From positions 1 to 57,992 of IMG/VR virus record IMGVR_UViG_3300007760_000741: a DNA stretch of 57,992 nt; one strand, written 5' to 3'. Origin of the DNA: a virus. Of the stretch, positions 50,601 to 57,992 are shown one piece after another (the stretch's first letter is position 1; the number at the start of each line of letters is the position of its first letter). Below the pieces are notes generated by a model. That model did not search any database and was not told the origin of the DNA. It was given only the letters and a program-made list of their open reading frames with translations. Made by a program: the position numbers and the translations under genes.

Positions 50601-51732
50601 GGCAACAGCCGTTTTTGCTTTTGGCCGATTTAATCCTCCCACAATAGGACACCAAAAATTAATTGAACTGGTCCAAGCCCAGGCTAAAAAAGTTAATGGC
50701 AAAGGATTTATTTTTCTATCTCATACACAAAACGCAAAAAAAGATCCACTTTCTTTTAATCAAAAGTTAGCATATCTACGAACTTTAATAAATGATCCAG
50801 ATTTAGAAATTGGACATAGTGAAGCAAATACAGTCATAAAAGCATTACAAGTTATTGAAGCACAAGGCAGAACAAGAGTTATAATGGTTGCTGGTAGTGA
50901 TAGAGTAATGGAATTTGATAAACTGTTAAAACAATATAATGGCAAACCAGATCAAAAAGGCAACGAACTTTATAATTTTGATTTTGTAGATGTTATAAGT
51001 GCTGGAGAAAGAGATCCAGACGCAGAAGGTATATCAGGTGCTTCGGCATCTAAGGCAAGAGAGTTTGCACAAAACGATGATTTTGCAAATTTTTCTAAAA
51101 TTGTAATGGGCGGTACAAAAAGTAAAACAATTTACCAAATGATTCAAAATGCTATGGGTGTAAAAGTTGCAATGAACAACGAAAAGTTGTACAATGAACA
51201 AATGGAAAATAAACCTATAGTGTATATAGATATGGATGGAGTATTAGCTGATTTCTTTGGAGGCGTGGAAAAACTATATGGCGTAGAACATTGGAAACAA
51301 TTAACATCAGATAAAACAAAAGATTTAAAACAAGAAGTAATTAATCGAATTACTGGCACTGACTTTTTTGCAACACTCCCAGAATTTCCAAATGCTGATC
51401 AATTAATTACTTTGGTTAAAAAATTTACTGGAGGTTCGTTTTCTATTCTAACATCACCACTACGGGGTGATCATGAAGTTTCGTCAAAATACAAAAAACT
51501 ATGGATTGAACAACATATTGAAAAACCAGATGAAACTATTATTACTGGAAGAAAAGAATCATACGCAAAAGACAAAGCATCAGGTACACCAAATATACTA
51601 ATTGACGACAGACCAGTTAATATTGAACGTTGGCAAGGGGCAGGCGGATATGGAATTTTATACCAAGCGAATAGAGATCCATTAAGTAAAGTACAACAAG
51701 CACTTGACAACTATGGACAAAACGATCAATAA
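50563..51732 (+). CDS. NMN-adenylyltransferase-like / 5'-nucleotidase fusion with capsid-type leader
   Basis: The 389-residue protein starts MLLKELFLKEDGRAT, close to the leader of T4 Alt (MELITELFDE). Residues about 14-200 are a nucleotidyltransferase with FGRFNPPTIGHQKLI (the GxFxPxxxGH motif) and a late GISGASASKAREF (ISxTxxR-like). Residues about 220-389 are an NT5C-type HAD nucleotidase: VYIDMDGVLADFF with the nucleophile Asp, ILTSPLRGD and ILIDDRPVNI. Such a fusion could make or salvage NAD-type or deoxynucleotides. It may be packaged in the head, which would be unusual for metabolic enzymes. Confidence 0.85.
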   Translation: MLLKELFLKEDGRATAVFAFGRFNPPTIGHQKLIELVQAQAKKVNGKGFIFLSHTQNAKKDPLSFNQKLAYLRTLINDPDLEIGHSEANTVIKALQVIEAQGRTRVIMVAGSDRVMEFDKLLKQYNGKPDQKGNELYNFDFVDVISAGERDPDAEGISGASASKAREFAQNDDFANFSKIVMGGTKSKTIYQMIQNAMGVKVAMNNEKLYNEQMENKPIVYIDMDGVLADFFGGVEKLYGVEHWKQLTSDKTKDLKQEVINRITGTDFFATLPEFPNADQLITLVKKFTGGSFSILTSPLRGDHEVSSKYKKLWIEQHIEKPDETIITGRKESYAKDKASGTPNILIDDRPVNIERWQGAGGYGILYQANRDPLSKVQQALDNYGQNDQ

Positions 51733-52906
51733 ACATTTCTGCATTCAGCCCTTTATAAACGTAACTACAAGAATTACCGGAAATCACAACGTCTGTTGTA
51801 ATACTACATTTAAAGACAGCAATATAAAAAAACAAACTTCATACGATTTTTTTAATTCCGATAAAGTTAAAAAAATGAGAAATGACTTGTTAAATGGTAA
51901 AAGATTAGCTGATTGCCGTTTATGTCAATATCAAGAAAAAAGTGGACATCATAGTCATAGACAAAAATATAATGAATACTATTTTATTAAAAACAAACAA
52001 TCCTCTGATTATTATAAAAATATTGTAGAAAAATTACATATTAATACTTTGCAAAGACCTTTATATGTTGATATACATATTAGTAACCTATGCAATTTAA
52101 AATGTTTAACTTGCAACGAACGTGATAGCAGTATGTTTCATGCTGAAAACAAAATATTAGGTATTAGTGAGGCTCCTAACACAAATTATACAAAATTTGT
52201 AGTAGATACTGTTGATGCAATTAAGGAAATAATACATCCAAGATTATTGTTTTTAGATATACGAGGTGGAGAAACTTTAATGGTTCCCGAAATAAAAAAA
52301 GTCTTATCTACTATTCCTAACGATATTGCAAAAAATATTACTTTAAAAATACAAACAAATGGAACAATCTTTCCTGATAAAACCTGGGTATCAATATTCA
52401 AAAAATTTAAAAATACCAAAGTAAATGTAAGTATCGATGCATATAAAGATGCTAACACTTACATAAGATATCCTTCCGATTGGCAAAAAATATTAAACAC
52501 AATAGAATATTTAAAACAACAAAATATTAAATTTATTATAAACACAGTAGTATCTAATCTTAATATATTAAAACTAGACAAATTGCTTAACTGGATAAAA
52601 GAAAAAAAATATTTAAATTACTTCTATATACTAGATGCTCCATTACATTATAGACCTACAAATTTACCAAAACAAATCTTAAAATTAGCAGGTAAACGAT
52701 TATCTAATATAAGCAAAGACTTTACTAACAAAGAAATAACTAAAGCAATTGATCAATTAATAGATATGTGCTATAACACAAATAACTTTAACATTAAAAA
52801 TTGGCAAACATTTTGCAAAGAAGTACATATAAGAGATAAACATCGAAACAATAATATATTAAATACATTACCCGAACTAGAAGGACATCTTAATGCCAAA
52901 ATTTGA
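51713..52906 (+). CDS. Radical SAM protein with twitch-type extra Cys region
   Basis: The 397-residue protein has the radical SAM motif CNLKCLTC (C-x3-C-x2-C) near the middle, preceded by HFCIQPFINVTTRITGNHNV, a Cys pair and CRLCQYQEKSGH. A GGETL-type SAM-binding segment (IRGGETLMVPEI) follows. Extra cysteines suggest a second Fe-S site. It starts at ATG 51713, overlapping the nucleotidase by 20 bases. A role in modifying a peptide or sugar is possible; the substrate is unknown. Confidence 0.82.
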   Translation: MDKTINKHFCIQPFINVTTRITGNHNVCCNTTFKDSNIKKQTSYDFFNSDKVKKMRNDLLNGKRLADCRLCQYQEKSGHHSHRQKYNEYYFIKNKQSSDYYKNIVEKLHINTLQRPLYVDIHISNLCNLKCLTCNERDSSMFHAENKILGISEAPNTNYTKFVVDTVDAIKEIIHPRLLFLDIRGGETLMVPEIKKVLSTIPNDIAKNITLKIQTNGTIFPDKTWVSIFKKFKNTKVNVSIDAYKDANTYIRYPSDWQKILNTIEYLKQQNIKFIINTVVSNLNILKLDKLLNWIKEKKYLNYFYILDAPLHYRPTNLPKQILKLAGKRLSNISKDFTNKEITKAIDQLIDMCYNTNNFNIKNWQTFCKEVHIRDKHRNNNILNTLPELEGHLNAKI

Positions 52907-53063
52907 AGGAATCAATAAAAATTATTCATCCGATAAAGAATATAAAAAATCAACACAAGAAGAACGTGATCGTATGATGAAAGAATTTCTTGCCAAAGGT
53001 GGCAAAATACAAAAAATACCTTCTAAAGTAACAAAACAAATGATAGAAAAGGGTAAGTTTTAA
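52893..53063 (+). CDS. Small basic protein with LAKGG motif
   Basis: This 56-residue protein starts MPKFEGINKNYSSDKEYK and ends with MMKEFLAKGGKIQKIPSK. A nearly identical segment (MKQYLAKGGSVEKIPAG) lies inside the large protein at 56471. It overlaps the radical SAM gene by 14 bases. The shared motif suggests a common binding or structural element. No family is recognised. Confidence 0.65.
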   Translation: MPKFEGINKNYSSDKEYKKSTQEERDRMMKEFLAKGGKIQKIPSKVTKQMIEKGKF

Positions 53064-53078
53064 AAGCATCTACCTAAA

Positions 53079-53086
53079 AATAAATA
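53079..53086 (+). promoter_or_regulatory. Late-type promoter before the SOD gene
   Basis: AATAAATA ends 8 bases before the ATG at 53095. Confidence 0.55.
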
Positions 53087-53094
53087 CTGATATA

Positions 53095-53640
53095 ATGAAT
53101 ATCAGGAACCTAATTAACCAAATTGACCAAATAGAAGAGACTAAAGCACACTATATACAGTCTAAACTACCCTATGGTCTTACAGATCTAGTGCCTGTAA
53201 TGAGTAAGGACACACTAGACTATCATTATGGCAAACTATATAAAGGCTATGTAGATAAAGCTAACAAAAGTGAGGGCGGTGACTTCCAAATAGCAGGTGC
53301 ATTCTTACACAGTTTATATTTTCCTCAATTTAAAGCTCCTGCAGGAGCTAACAGGCCAACTGGTGTTTCTAACGAATTTATAAATGATTTTGACAAGTTT
53401 AAAGAAGAATTTACAAAAGCGGCAATGGGCATCCAAGGTTCAGGTTGGATCTATATGGATACAAGTGGTACAATTAAAACAATTAAAAATCATAAAGTTG
53501 TAAAAAATATTGCACTATTAGTCGACTGGTGGGAACACGCATGGGCACTTGACTATCAAGCTGACAAGACAAAGTACCTAGTAAATACTTGGAAGATAAT
53601 AAATTGGGACGTAGTTAACGATAGGATTAACGCAAAATGA
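53095..53640 (+). CDS. Fe/Mn-type superoxide dismutase
   Basis: The 181-residue protein matches Fe/Mn SOD across its length. KLPYGLTDLVPVMSKDTLDY leads into HYGKLYKGYV. GAFLHSLYF, GSGWIYMD, DWWEHAWALDYQADKTKYL and TWKIINWDVVNDRI follow. All four metal ligands are present (H44, H72, D144, H148). It should convert superoxide to hydrogen peroxide. The first 22 residues (MNIRNLINQIDQIEETKAH...) extend the SOD core and end in a possible protease site after IEE, so it may carry a packaging leader. Metal preference cannot be read. Confidence 0.9.
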   Translation: MNIRNLINQIDQIEETKAHYIQSKLPYGLTDLVPVMSKDTLDYHYGKLYKGYVDKANKSEGGDFQIAGAFLHSLYFPQFKAPAGANRPTGVSNEFINDFDKFKEEFTKAAMGIQGSGWIYMDTSGTIKTIKNHKVVKNIALLVDWWEHAWALDYQADKTKYLVNTWKIINWDVVNDRINAK

Positions 53641-54245
53641 GAGCAAATGAATTTTTAGAAGGTCCACATGATCCTTATCAGTATAAAGCAATATTTTTTG
53701 CTGGCTCCCCAGGTGCAGGTAAAACATATGTTGCTAGAAAATTAGCAGGTGTATTCCAAGGATTAAAACAAGTGAACATGGATATTATTTTTAAACATCT
53801 TATGACAAGAAAAAACTTATCATGGAAAATGCCTCCAGAAGAAGAACCTGAACGAGAAAAACAAAGACAAAGATCAAAAGAATTAGTTACTAAACAACAA
53901 CAATCATTATCTGACAGTGGATTGGGTTTGCTAATAGATTCTACAGGTAGAATAGCTGGAACTGTTAGACGTATTAAAGACGAGTTAGAAGATAAAGGAT
54001 ATGAAACAACAATGATATTTGTAACCACAGATTTACAAACTGCTTTACGCAGAAATAAAGAAAGAGAACGTACACTACCAGATAAACTTATACATCAAAA
54101 TTTTGATATTATAGACCAAAGGTTGGGAGAATATCAACGTATGTTTAATGACGTACACGTTATTAATAATTCTGATATTGAACAAGATTCAATGCCTAAA
54201 CAACTTGTACAAGTTGAAAAAAATATAAGGAAATTTTTACAATGA
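53637..54245 (+). CDS. P-loop kinase (zeta-toxin/PNK-like) with capsid-type leader
   Basis: The 202-residue protein starts MRANEFLEGPHDPYQ, like the other leader-bearing proteins. A P-loop domain follows with FFAGSPGAGKTYVARKLAGV (Walker A), VNMDIIFKHL, GLLIDSTGR (Walker B type) and a late NKERERTLP lid Arg region. It is built like small AAA_33/zeta-toxin or polynucleotide kinases that phosphorylate nucleic acid ends or sugars. Its ATG overlaps the SOD stop (ATGA). The substrate is unknown. Delivery with the virion is inferred. Confidence 0.78.
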   Translation: MRANEFLEGPHDPYQYKAIFFAGSPGAGKTYVARKLAGVFQGLKQVNMDIIFKHLMTRKNLSWKMPPEEEPEREKQRQRSKELVTKQQQSLSDSGLGLLIDSTGRIAGTVRRIKDELEDKGYETTMIFVTTDLQTALRRNKERERTLPDKLIHQNFDIIDQRLGEYQRMFNDVHVINNSDIEQDSMPKQLVQVEKNIRKFLQ

Positions 54246-54490
54246 AAAAACTATTATGGCCATTAATAATGTTAAAGAATATAGTAGATCCTAATTACTG
54301 GGCAAATAAAATAGGCAATAAAACAGGTGCATATGATAAAGCACATAACAGTAAACTTGCACAATGGTCGCGTAGCCTTACAGGATGGAAATGGTGGGCA
54401 TGGCAAATAGGTGGTGGTTTAGTATTTGTTGTTGTAATAGAGATGTTATTAAATTTTATAGGCCTTAGTATGTTGCCATGGAGATGGTAG
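54242..54490 (+). CDS. Small membrane protein
   Basis: The 82-residue protein has one clear membrane helix near its C-terminus (about 52-72, WAWQIGGGLVFVVVIEMLL) and a basic N-terminal half (KIGNKTGAYDKAHNSK). It overlaps the kinase stop. No family is recognised. Confidence 0.6.
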   Translation: MKKLLWPLIMLKNIVDPNYWANKIGNKTGAYDKAHNSKLAQWSRSLTGWKWWAWQIGGGLVFVVVIEMLLNFIGLSMLPWRW

Positions 54491-54862
54491 ATGAAAAAAC
54501 TGTTACTAACTTTATTTTTTATATTATTTGCGTTTCCAGTATACGCATTAGAATTATTAATGGCACATAATCCTGCTTGTCATATTTGTGAAAGATTTAT
54601 TAACGAAGTTGCAGTAGACTACAATGATTCTGATATAGCTAAAAAGCTACCATTGATAATTATTAGTGTATATGCACAACCCGAGTGGTTTAAACAAGCA
54701 TATGCTGAAAATAGAATTAAAAAAATTAGAGGAACACCTACGTTTATAATATGGAATGGTAGAAAAGAATTAGGTAGAATTGTAGGATATCAAAGTAAAG
54801 GAAGATTTTACAGTAGACTTACAGAATTATTTCCTAAAGACTACTTTGAGGAGAAACAATGA
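54491..54862 (+). CDS. Periplasmic thioredoxin-like protein
   Basis: The 123-residue protein has a signal peptide (MKKLLLTLFFILFAFPVYA) and a thioredoxin fold. It shows LLMAHNPACHICERF with a CHIC active site and RGTPTFIIWNGRKELGRIVG with the cis-Pro (GTPT). Active-site composition suggests an oxidoreductase acting in the periplasm, perhaps on cysteines of secreted phage proteins. It is rather short but complete. Confidence 0.82.
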   Translation: MKKLLLTLFFILFAFPVYALELLMAHNPACHICERFINEVAVDYNDSDIAKKLPLIIISVYAQPEWFKQAYAENRIKKIRGTPTFIIWNGRKELGRIVGYQSKGRFYSRLTELFPKDYFEEKQ

Positions 54863-55107
54863 AAATAAATGAAATCATGGGTGAATGGGTAATAATGCCT
54901 CAGTCAATTAAACCTATGGGTTTAATACGCAAAAAAGGTACTGGTCCAAATAATAGATTTGATTTTAAAAACAAATACAACAACAAAGCAAACGAAGTTG
55001 AAAAAGAAGATGCCATGGGCGTCGGTACTATTACAAAACAAAACACTACAAAAGATGTTAAACCGGGCGAAACACAACGACAATTAAAAAAATTACACCT
55101 TAGATAA
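54859..55107 (+). CDS. Small basic protein with capsid-type leader
   Basis: The 82-residue protein starts MKINEIMGEWVIMP, similar to the other leaders with a possible cut after MGE. The rest is basic and probably disordered (IRKKGTGPNNRFDFKNKYNN ... LKKLHLR), like an internal DNA-binding protein. It overlaps the thioredoxin-like stop. Confidence 0.55.
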   Translation: MKINEIMGEWVIMPQSIKPMGLIRKKGTGPNNRFDFKNKYNNKANEVEKEDAMGVGTITKQNTTKDVKPGETQRQLKKLHLR

Positions 55108-55124
55108 TCCAAATAATTACACAT

Positions 55125-55811
55125 ATGCGATATATTTTATGCGTTAGTTTTAAATATAAACCTTATAAAAAAACTTGTAATGTCCAAATATTTTCAAATA
55201 ATTGTATGTTAGATGACTTTGAATTACAAAACAAAAAAGTACATCTAAGATATATTGAATTAGACGAAAATGCAATTGGTAACGACTTAACTTTTAAAAT
55301 TTATAACGATGATAACAACTACTCAAATGGCTTCATGACAAAATGGGCCAAAATAAAAATACATAATGTTGTATTACTACCTAAAGCTCTGTTTAATGTA
55401 AACAAAATGAAATTAATTAAAAATAGATTAAAATTAAAATGGCGTAGAATTATGGGAGAAGAAACGTGGCATCAAATTAATTGGCAAACCGATTCAAAAA
55501 TATTTCCTCTACCTGATAGGGAAAAATCACATAAATTACAAAAGTCACATAAATGGCAAATTTATTGGCCCGGTTGTAGATACCCTTATATTAAAAGCAA
55601 ACTACATGATAAAGTATTTGAAAATTACTATAATAAATGGATTGGAGAATCTTGCCAAATTATAATGAAAGTAATTAAAAAACACAATTTGCTTATTTTT
55701 GTGCCTCCAGCTACAAAACGTTTAATAGGTTATTTTTCTATTGCTAGTCTATTAGGCATCACTCCATACATAAATATATATAATGAAAATAAACGAAGTC
55801 ATAATGCGTGA
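55125..55811 (+). CDS. Hypothetical protein, 228 residues
   Basis: The protein begins MRYILCVSFKYKPYKKTCNV with strand-rich sequence that loosely recalls the paralogue family at 18217 and 49659. It has an aromatic Lys/Trp-rich middle part (HQINWQTDSKIF, HKWQIYWPGCRYPY). No domain is recognised. It overlaps the next gene by 29 bases, and that gene's late promoter lies in its end. Confidence 0.6.
   Translation: MRYILCVSFKYKPYKKTCNVQIFSNNCMLDDFELQNKKVHLRYIELDENAIGNDLTFKIYNDDNNYSNGFMTKWAKIKIHNVVLLPKALFNVNKMKLIKNRLKLKWRRIMGEETWHQINWQTDSKIFPLPDREKSHKLQKSHKWQIYWPGCRYPYIKSKLHDKVFENYYNKWIGESCQIIMKVIKKHNLLIFVPPATKRLIGYFSIASLLGITPYINIYNENKRSHNA
55769..55776 (+). promoter_or_regulatory. Late-type promoter
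   Basis: CATAAATA ends 6 bases before the ATG at 55783. It precedes another leader-type gene. Confidence 0.55.
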
Positions 55812-56064
55812 ATATGCAACTGCGGGCGCCACTTCGGCTGGCAATATAGCGGCAGTTGTAAGTCCACATATAGCTATAGGTAAAGACCGTGGCAATAAAG
55901 CATATACAGGTACACCAGGACGTTCAGGTACTAAAGCACCAAGACTACCTAAAATAGTACAACCCAAAAATCCAGACGGTTCAGCCAAAGGTGCACAAAC
56001 AGGCAAACTAGGAAAAGATGTTAGCTTGTTTGGTGGACCATTGGTTAAGAGGAGTTACCCATAA
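55783..56064 (+). CDS. Small Gly/Ala/Lys-rich protein with capsid-type leader
   Basis: The 93-residue protein starts MKINEVIMREYATAG, like the leader of the gene at 54859. The remainder is Gly/Ala/Pro/Lys-rich and probably disordered (TPGRSGTKAPRLPKIVQPKN). It fits a small head-internal protein. A late promoter precedes it and its last base is shared with the next gene. Confidence 0.6.
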   Translation: MKINEVIMREYATAGATSAGNIAAVVSPHIAIGKDRGNKAYTGTPGRSGTKAPRLPKIVQPKNPDGSAKGAQTGKLGKDVSLFGGPLVKRSYP

Positions 56065-56471
56065 TGAGAGCACAAGAATTTACAGAAGGTGCAGATTTTT
56101 TAGGATACAAATATAATGCTCCTACAAGAACATGGGAATTTCCAGATGGTTTTGAAACGCAAACTGGACATTTAAGTAATCATAGTGTAAGGGAAATTCT
56201 AGACGCATTAGGATTAGATTCAAATTTTGAGGACGCAGGTCCAATTGAAGTAGACAAATTTATAAACATATCTACTGCATGGTTAAAGAAAAATCTTGAC
56301 AAACCATCAGCAGATGTTCCAACAACAGTTGATAAATCCGGAGGCGGAGCAACTATGATAAGTGGTGGCAGACCTGAGGGTTGGATAAACAAAATGGTTA
56401 TGACATTTAATAAAGAAGCAAGAAGAATTAAACAAGCACACCCAGATTTAACACACGTGGCATTTGCATAA
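56064..56471 (+). CDS. Hypothetical protein with capsid-type leader
   Basis: The 135-residue protein starts MRAQEFTEGADFLG, closely resembling the leaders at 50232 and 53637. The rest contains TRTWEFPDGFETQTGHLSNH, a helical segment and a Gly-rich loop (SGGGATMISGGRPEG). A GAGGAG ribosome site precedes it. No family is recognised. Confidence 0.6.
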   Translation: MRAQEFTEGADFLGYKYNAPTRTWEFPDGFETQTGHLSNHSVREILDALGLDSNFEDAGPIEVDKFINISTAWLKKNLDKPSADVPTTVDKSGGGATMISGGRPEGWINKMVMTFNKEARRIKQAHPDLTHVAFA

Positions 56472-57992
56472 TGAGATTAAAAGAAATTAACAAACCTATA
56501 AAAGAATATCGAAACGTAGTTATTCCAAAAGATGAGGCACATTATAGAGAACTGATGAAACATCTCCAAGACATGGAATTAGATCCTGTGAATAGACGTG
56601 ATGAAAAACTTATGGCAGAAATACGAAGAAGAAGAATGGAACTAAGAAACTGGGCAGAAAAAAATATAAAAAGAGAATCACAACCTGATGTAGGTGCCGA
56701 AAGAGCAGATGCGGCTAGAGGTATGTGGGCATCAAGTAAAGAAATACAATCAAGATTTAAAACTTGGCAAGACTTTATGAATTCAGAAGATTTTGATGAA
56801 TGGTTAGATGACAAGTTTAGAGAAGACATGATTCCAAATAATATGCCGGGTAATATTGGTGACTATGCTCATGAAAAATCTACAGGTAAACTTGTAAGAA
56901 TAGTTGACTATACAGATGACGATGAAGGCATTTACACAATATCTTACGGTGAGGGTCAAGGCGAAACAGATGTGACTGCAGGAGATTTAGAATTTATAGA
57001 TCCAACTGTACATCAAGACTTAGATGACAAAATATTAGACAAAGAAGTTGATGAAGGCTTTATAGGAAAGAAACCAGAATACACTGATTTTTTACAAAAC
57101 AAATTAGAAAAAGCTATGCAAGAATACGATACCCCAGAAAAAAAAGCACAACGTGATGCGTTGATGAAACAATATCTTGCTAAAGGTGGTTCAGTTGAAA
57201 AAATACCAGCTGGTCAAAAAGCATTTGTTGGTAAAAAGTTAAAACCAGCATATAGAAAAGATAACGGAACACCTATTACAAGTCCAGGAAGTGATGAATC
57301 AGTAAAAGAATTAGATGACAAAGAAAGAACTATCTCTACTATCAAACACAGTTCTGATAAGGATGTTGCGTTTTTTGACAAGATGATGAAACGATATGGA
57401 CCTAAACTGATGGAACTGATAATCGATTATAGTCATATCAACAATGATCAAAAAAAGGCAGAAAAATTAAAAAAATGGGGTAGGGAGGATGATGTATACT
57501 TGTCAGACTACTACAATCAACTGTTTCATGTAGACGAAGACCTTATTAGTATGCTCATGTCAGCGGCAGATAACAATCCTAAATTAATAGATTTCTTCTA
57601 TGACAAAGTGGAACAGGCCAAAAAGGCAGGACAGTTTGCAAAAACTTCAAGGTTACCAGATCCTGACCAGACAGAAGAATCAGCAGTACAAGAAGACGCA
57701 CCATTTGATGGAAAAGGTATATTACAAAGAGCAGTTTTTAATAAATGGATATCAGCAGAAGAATGGTATCATTTAAAAGATGAATGGCAAGATGCGGCTC
57801 GAGAATTAGAACAAAGATATAGTGATTGGCCAGACGGAGAAGGGTTTGGATCATCGGATCATAATTTTGCAATTAGAGATTTAATGAGTATAGTAGGATA
57901 CGAATTTGATGACCAAGACACTAGTGGTAAATTTGTTGTAACTAAAATGCCAGAGAAATTAGAAAAATTAGGTATAACAAACGTAAGAATGA
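56471..57992 (+). CDS. Large charged virion-type protein (partial, runs off the window)
   Basis: The frame stays open from ATG 56471 to the end of the window (507 codons). The N-terminus MRLKEINKPIKEYRN weakly resembles the leader peptides. The sequence is highly charged and helical, with a beta-type segment (VRIVDYTDDDEGIYTISYGE) and the LAKGGSVEKIPAG motif shared with the small protein at 52893. No catalytic motif is seen. It may be a structural or internal head protein. The C-terminus is not visible. Confidence 0.75.
   Translation, partial: MRLKEINKPIKEYRNVVIPKDEAHYRELMKHLQDMELDPVNRRDEKLMAEIRRRRMELRNWAEKNIKRESQPDVGAERADAARGMWASSKEIQSRFKTWQDFMNSEDFDEWLDDKFREDMIPNNMPGNIGDYAHEKSTGKLVRIVDYTDDDEGIYTISYGEGQGETDVTAGDLEFIDPTVHQDLDDKILDKEVDEGFIGKKPEYTDFLQNKLEKAMQEYDTPEKKAQRDALMKQYLAKGGSVEKIPAGQKAFVGKKLKPAYRKDNGTPITSPGSDESVKELDDKERTISTIKHSSDKDVAFFDKMMKRYGPKLMELIIDYSHINNDQKKAEKLKKWGREDDVYLSDYYNQLFHVDEDLISMLMSAADNNPKLIDFFYDKVEQAKKAGQFAKTSRLPDPDQTEESAVQEDAPFDGKGILQRAVFNKWISAEEWYHLKDEWQDAARELEQRYSDWPDGEGFGSSDHNFAIRDLMSIVGYEFDDQDTSGKFVVTKMPEKLEKLGITNVRM

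Overview
The window reads as part of the genome of a large, AT-rich, tailed marine bacteriophage of the T4-like (myovirus) group, most like the pelagiphages and marine cyanophages. The evidence is very dense coding with 1-60 base overlaps between genes, a T4-type clamp-loader ATPase, a DnaE-like fragment, a GroES-like co-chaperonin, an M15 endolysin with spanin-like genes, tail-fibre-like genes, and many T4-type late promoters (TATAAATA and close variants). No photosynthesis gene, integrase, rRNA or tRNA gene is seen. The host is not determined. Terminase, capsid and tail-tube genes lie outside the window.

Layout. (1) 1-6925: a curli-type secretion cassette on the minus strand (CsgF, CsgG, curlin-repeat protein, FecR-domain protein) lies between two copies of a class III adenylate cyclase gene. 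The left copy is cut by the window edge. The complete right copy has an N-terminal CHASE2 sensor. (2) 6943-19775: small membrane proteins and host-takeover or metabolic genes: DUF2061, 3'-5' exonuclease, SET-domain protein, HIT protein, PurF, Sm-like protein, QueD/PTPS-like protein, IscA-like protein, a B12-binding radical SAM protein, glycosyltransferase-like proteins and two GT42/DUF115-like paralogues. (3) 19808-28240: fibre/adhesin genes that share one N-terminal attachment motif, followed by small structural-type genes and the DnaE-like fragment. (4) 28244-33971: a surface-sugar block with glycosyltransferases, a GDPD-like protein, a HAD phosphatase, a PfkB kinase, a nucleotidyltransferase-RpiB fusion and a sulfotransferase. 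(5) 33985-45171: GroES, ParB-like protein, clamp loader, endolysin/spanins/holin candidate, SNase, DnaJ, peptide deformylase and a ClpA-like unfoldase. (6) 45181-49481: a virion-type protein and a 1203-residue subtilase with a lipoprotein signal and a beta-rich C-terminus that looks like an autotransporter. (7) 50232-57992: a late cluster in which several proteins begin with a short peptide resembling the T4 capsid-targeting sequence (as in T4 Alt and the internal proteins). These include a NMN-adenylyltransferase-like/nucleotidase fusion, a P-loop kinase and, with a longer leader, an Fe/Mn superoxide dismutase.

How the parts may work together. Two promoter classes are visible. Sigma-70-like promoters (TTGACA/TATAAT type) stand before DUF2061, the Sm-like gene, GroES, the clamp loader, DnaJ and the subtilase. 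Late promoters stand before the curli operon, the complete cyclase, fibres, a spanin-like gene and the leader-bearing cluster. In both classes the predicted transcription start often falls on or within a few bases of the ATG, which suggests leaderless or nearly leaderless mRNAs. The most unusual proposals are virion-packaged enzymes delivered with the DNA, a phage sugar-activation pathway built around a new domain fusion, and a curli/cyclase surface module. These rest on motif reading by eye; no database search was run.
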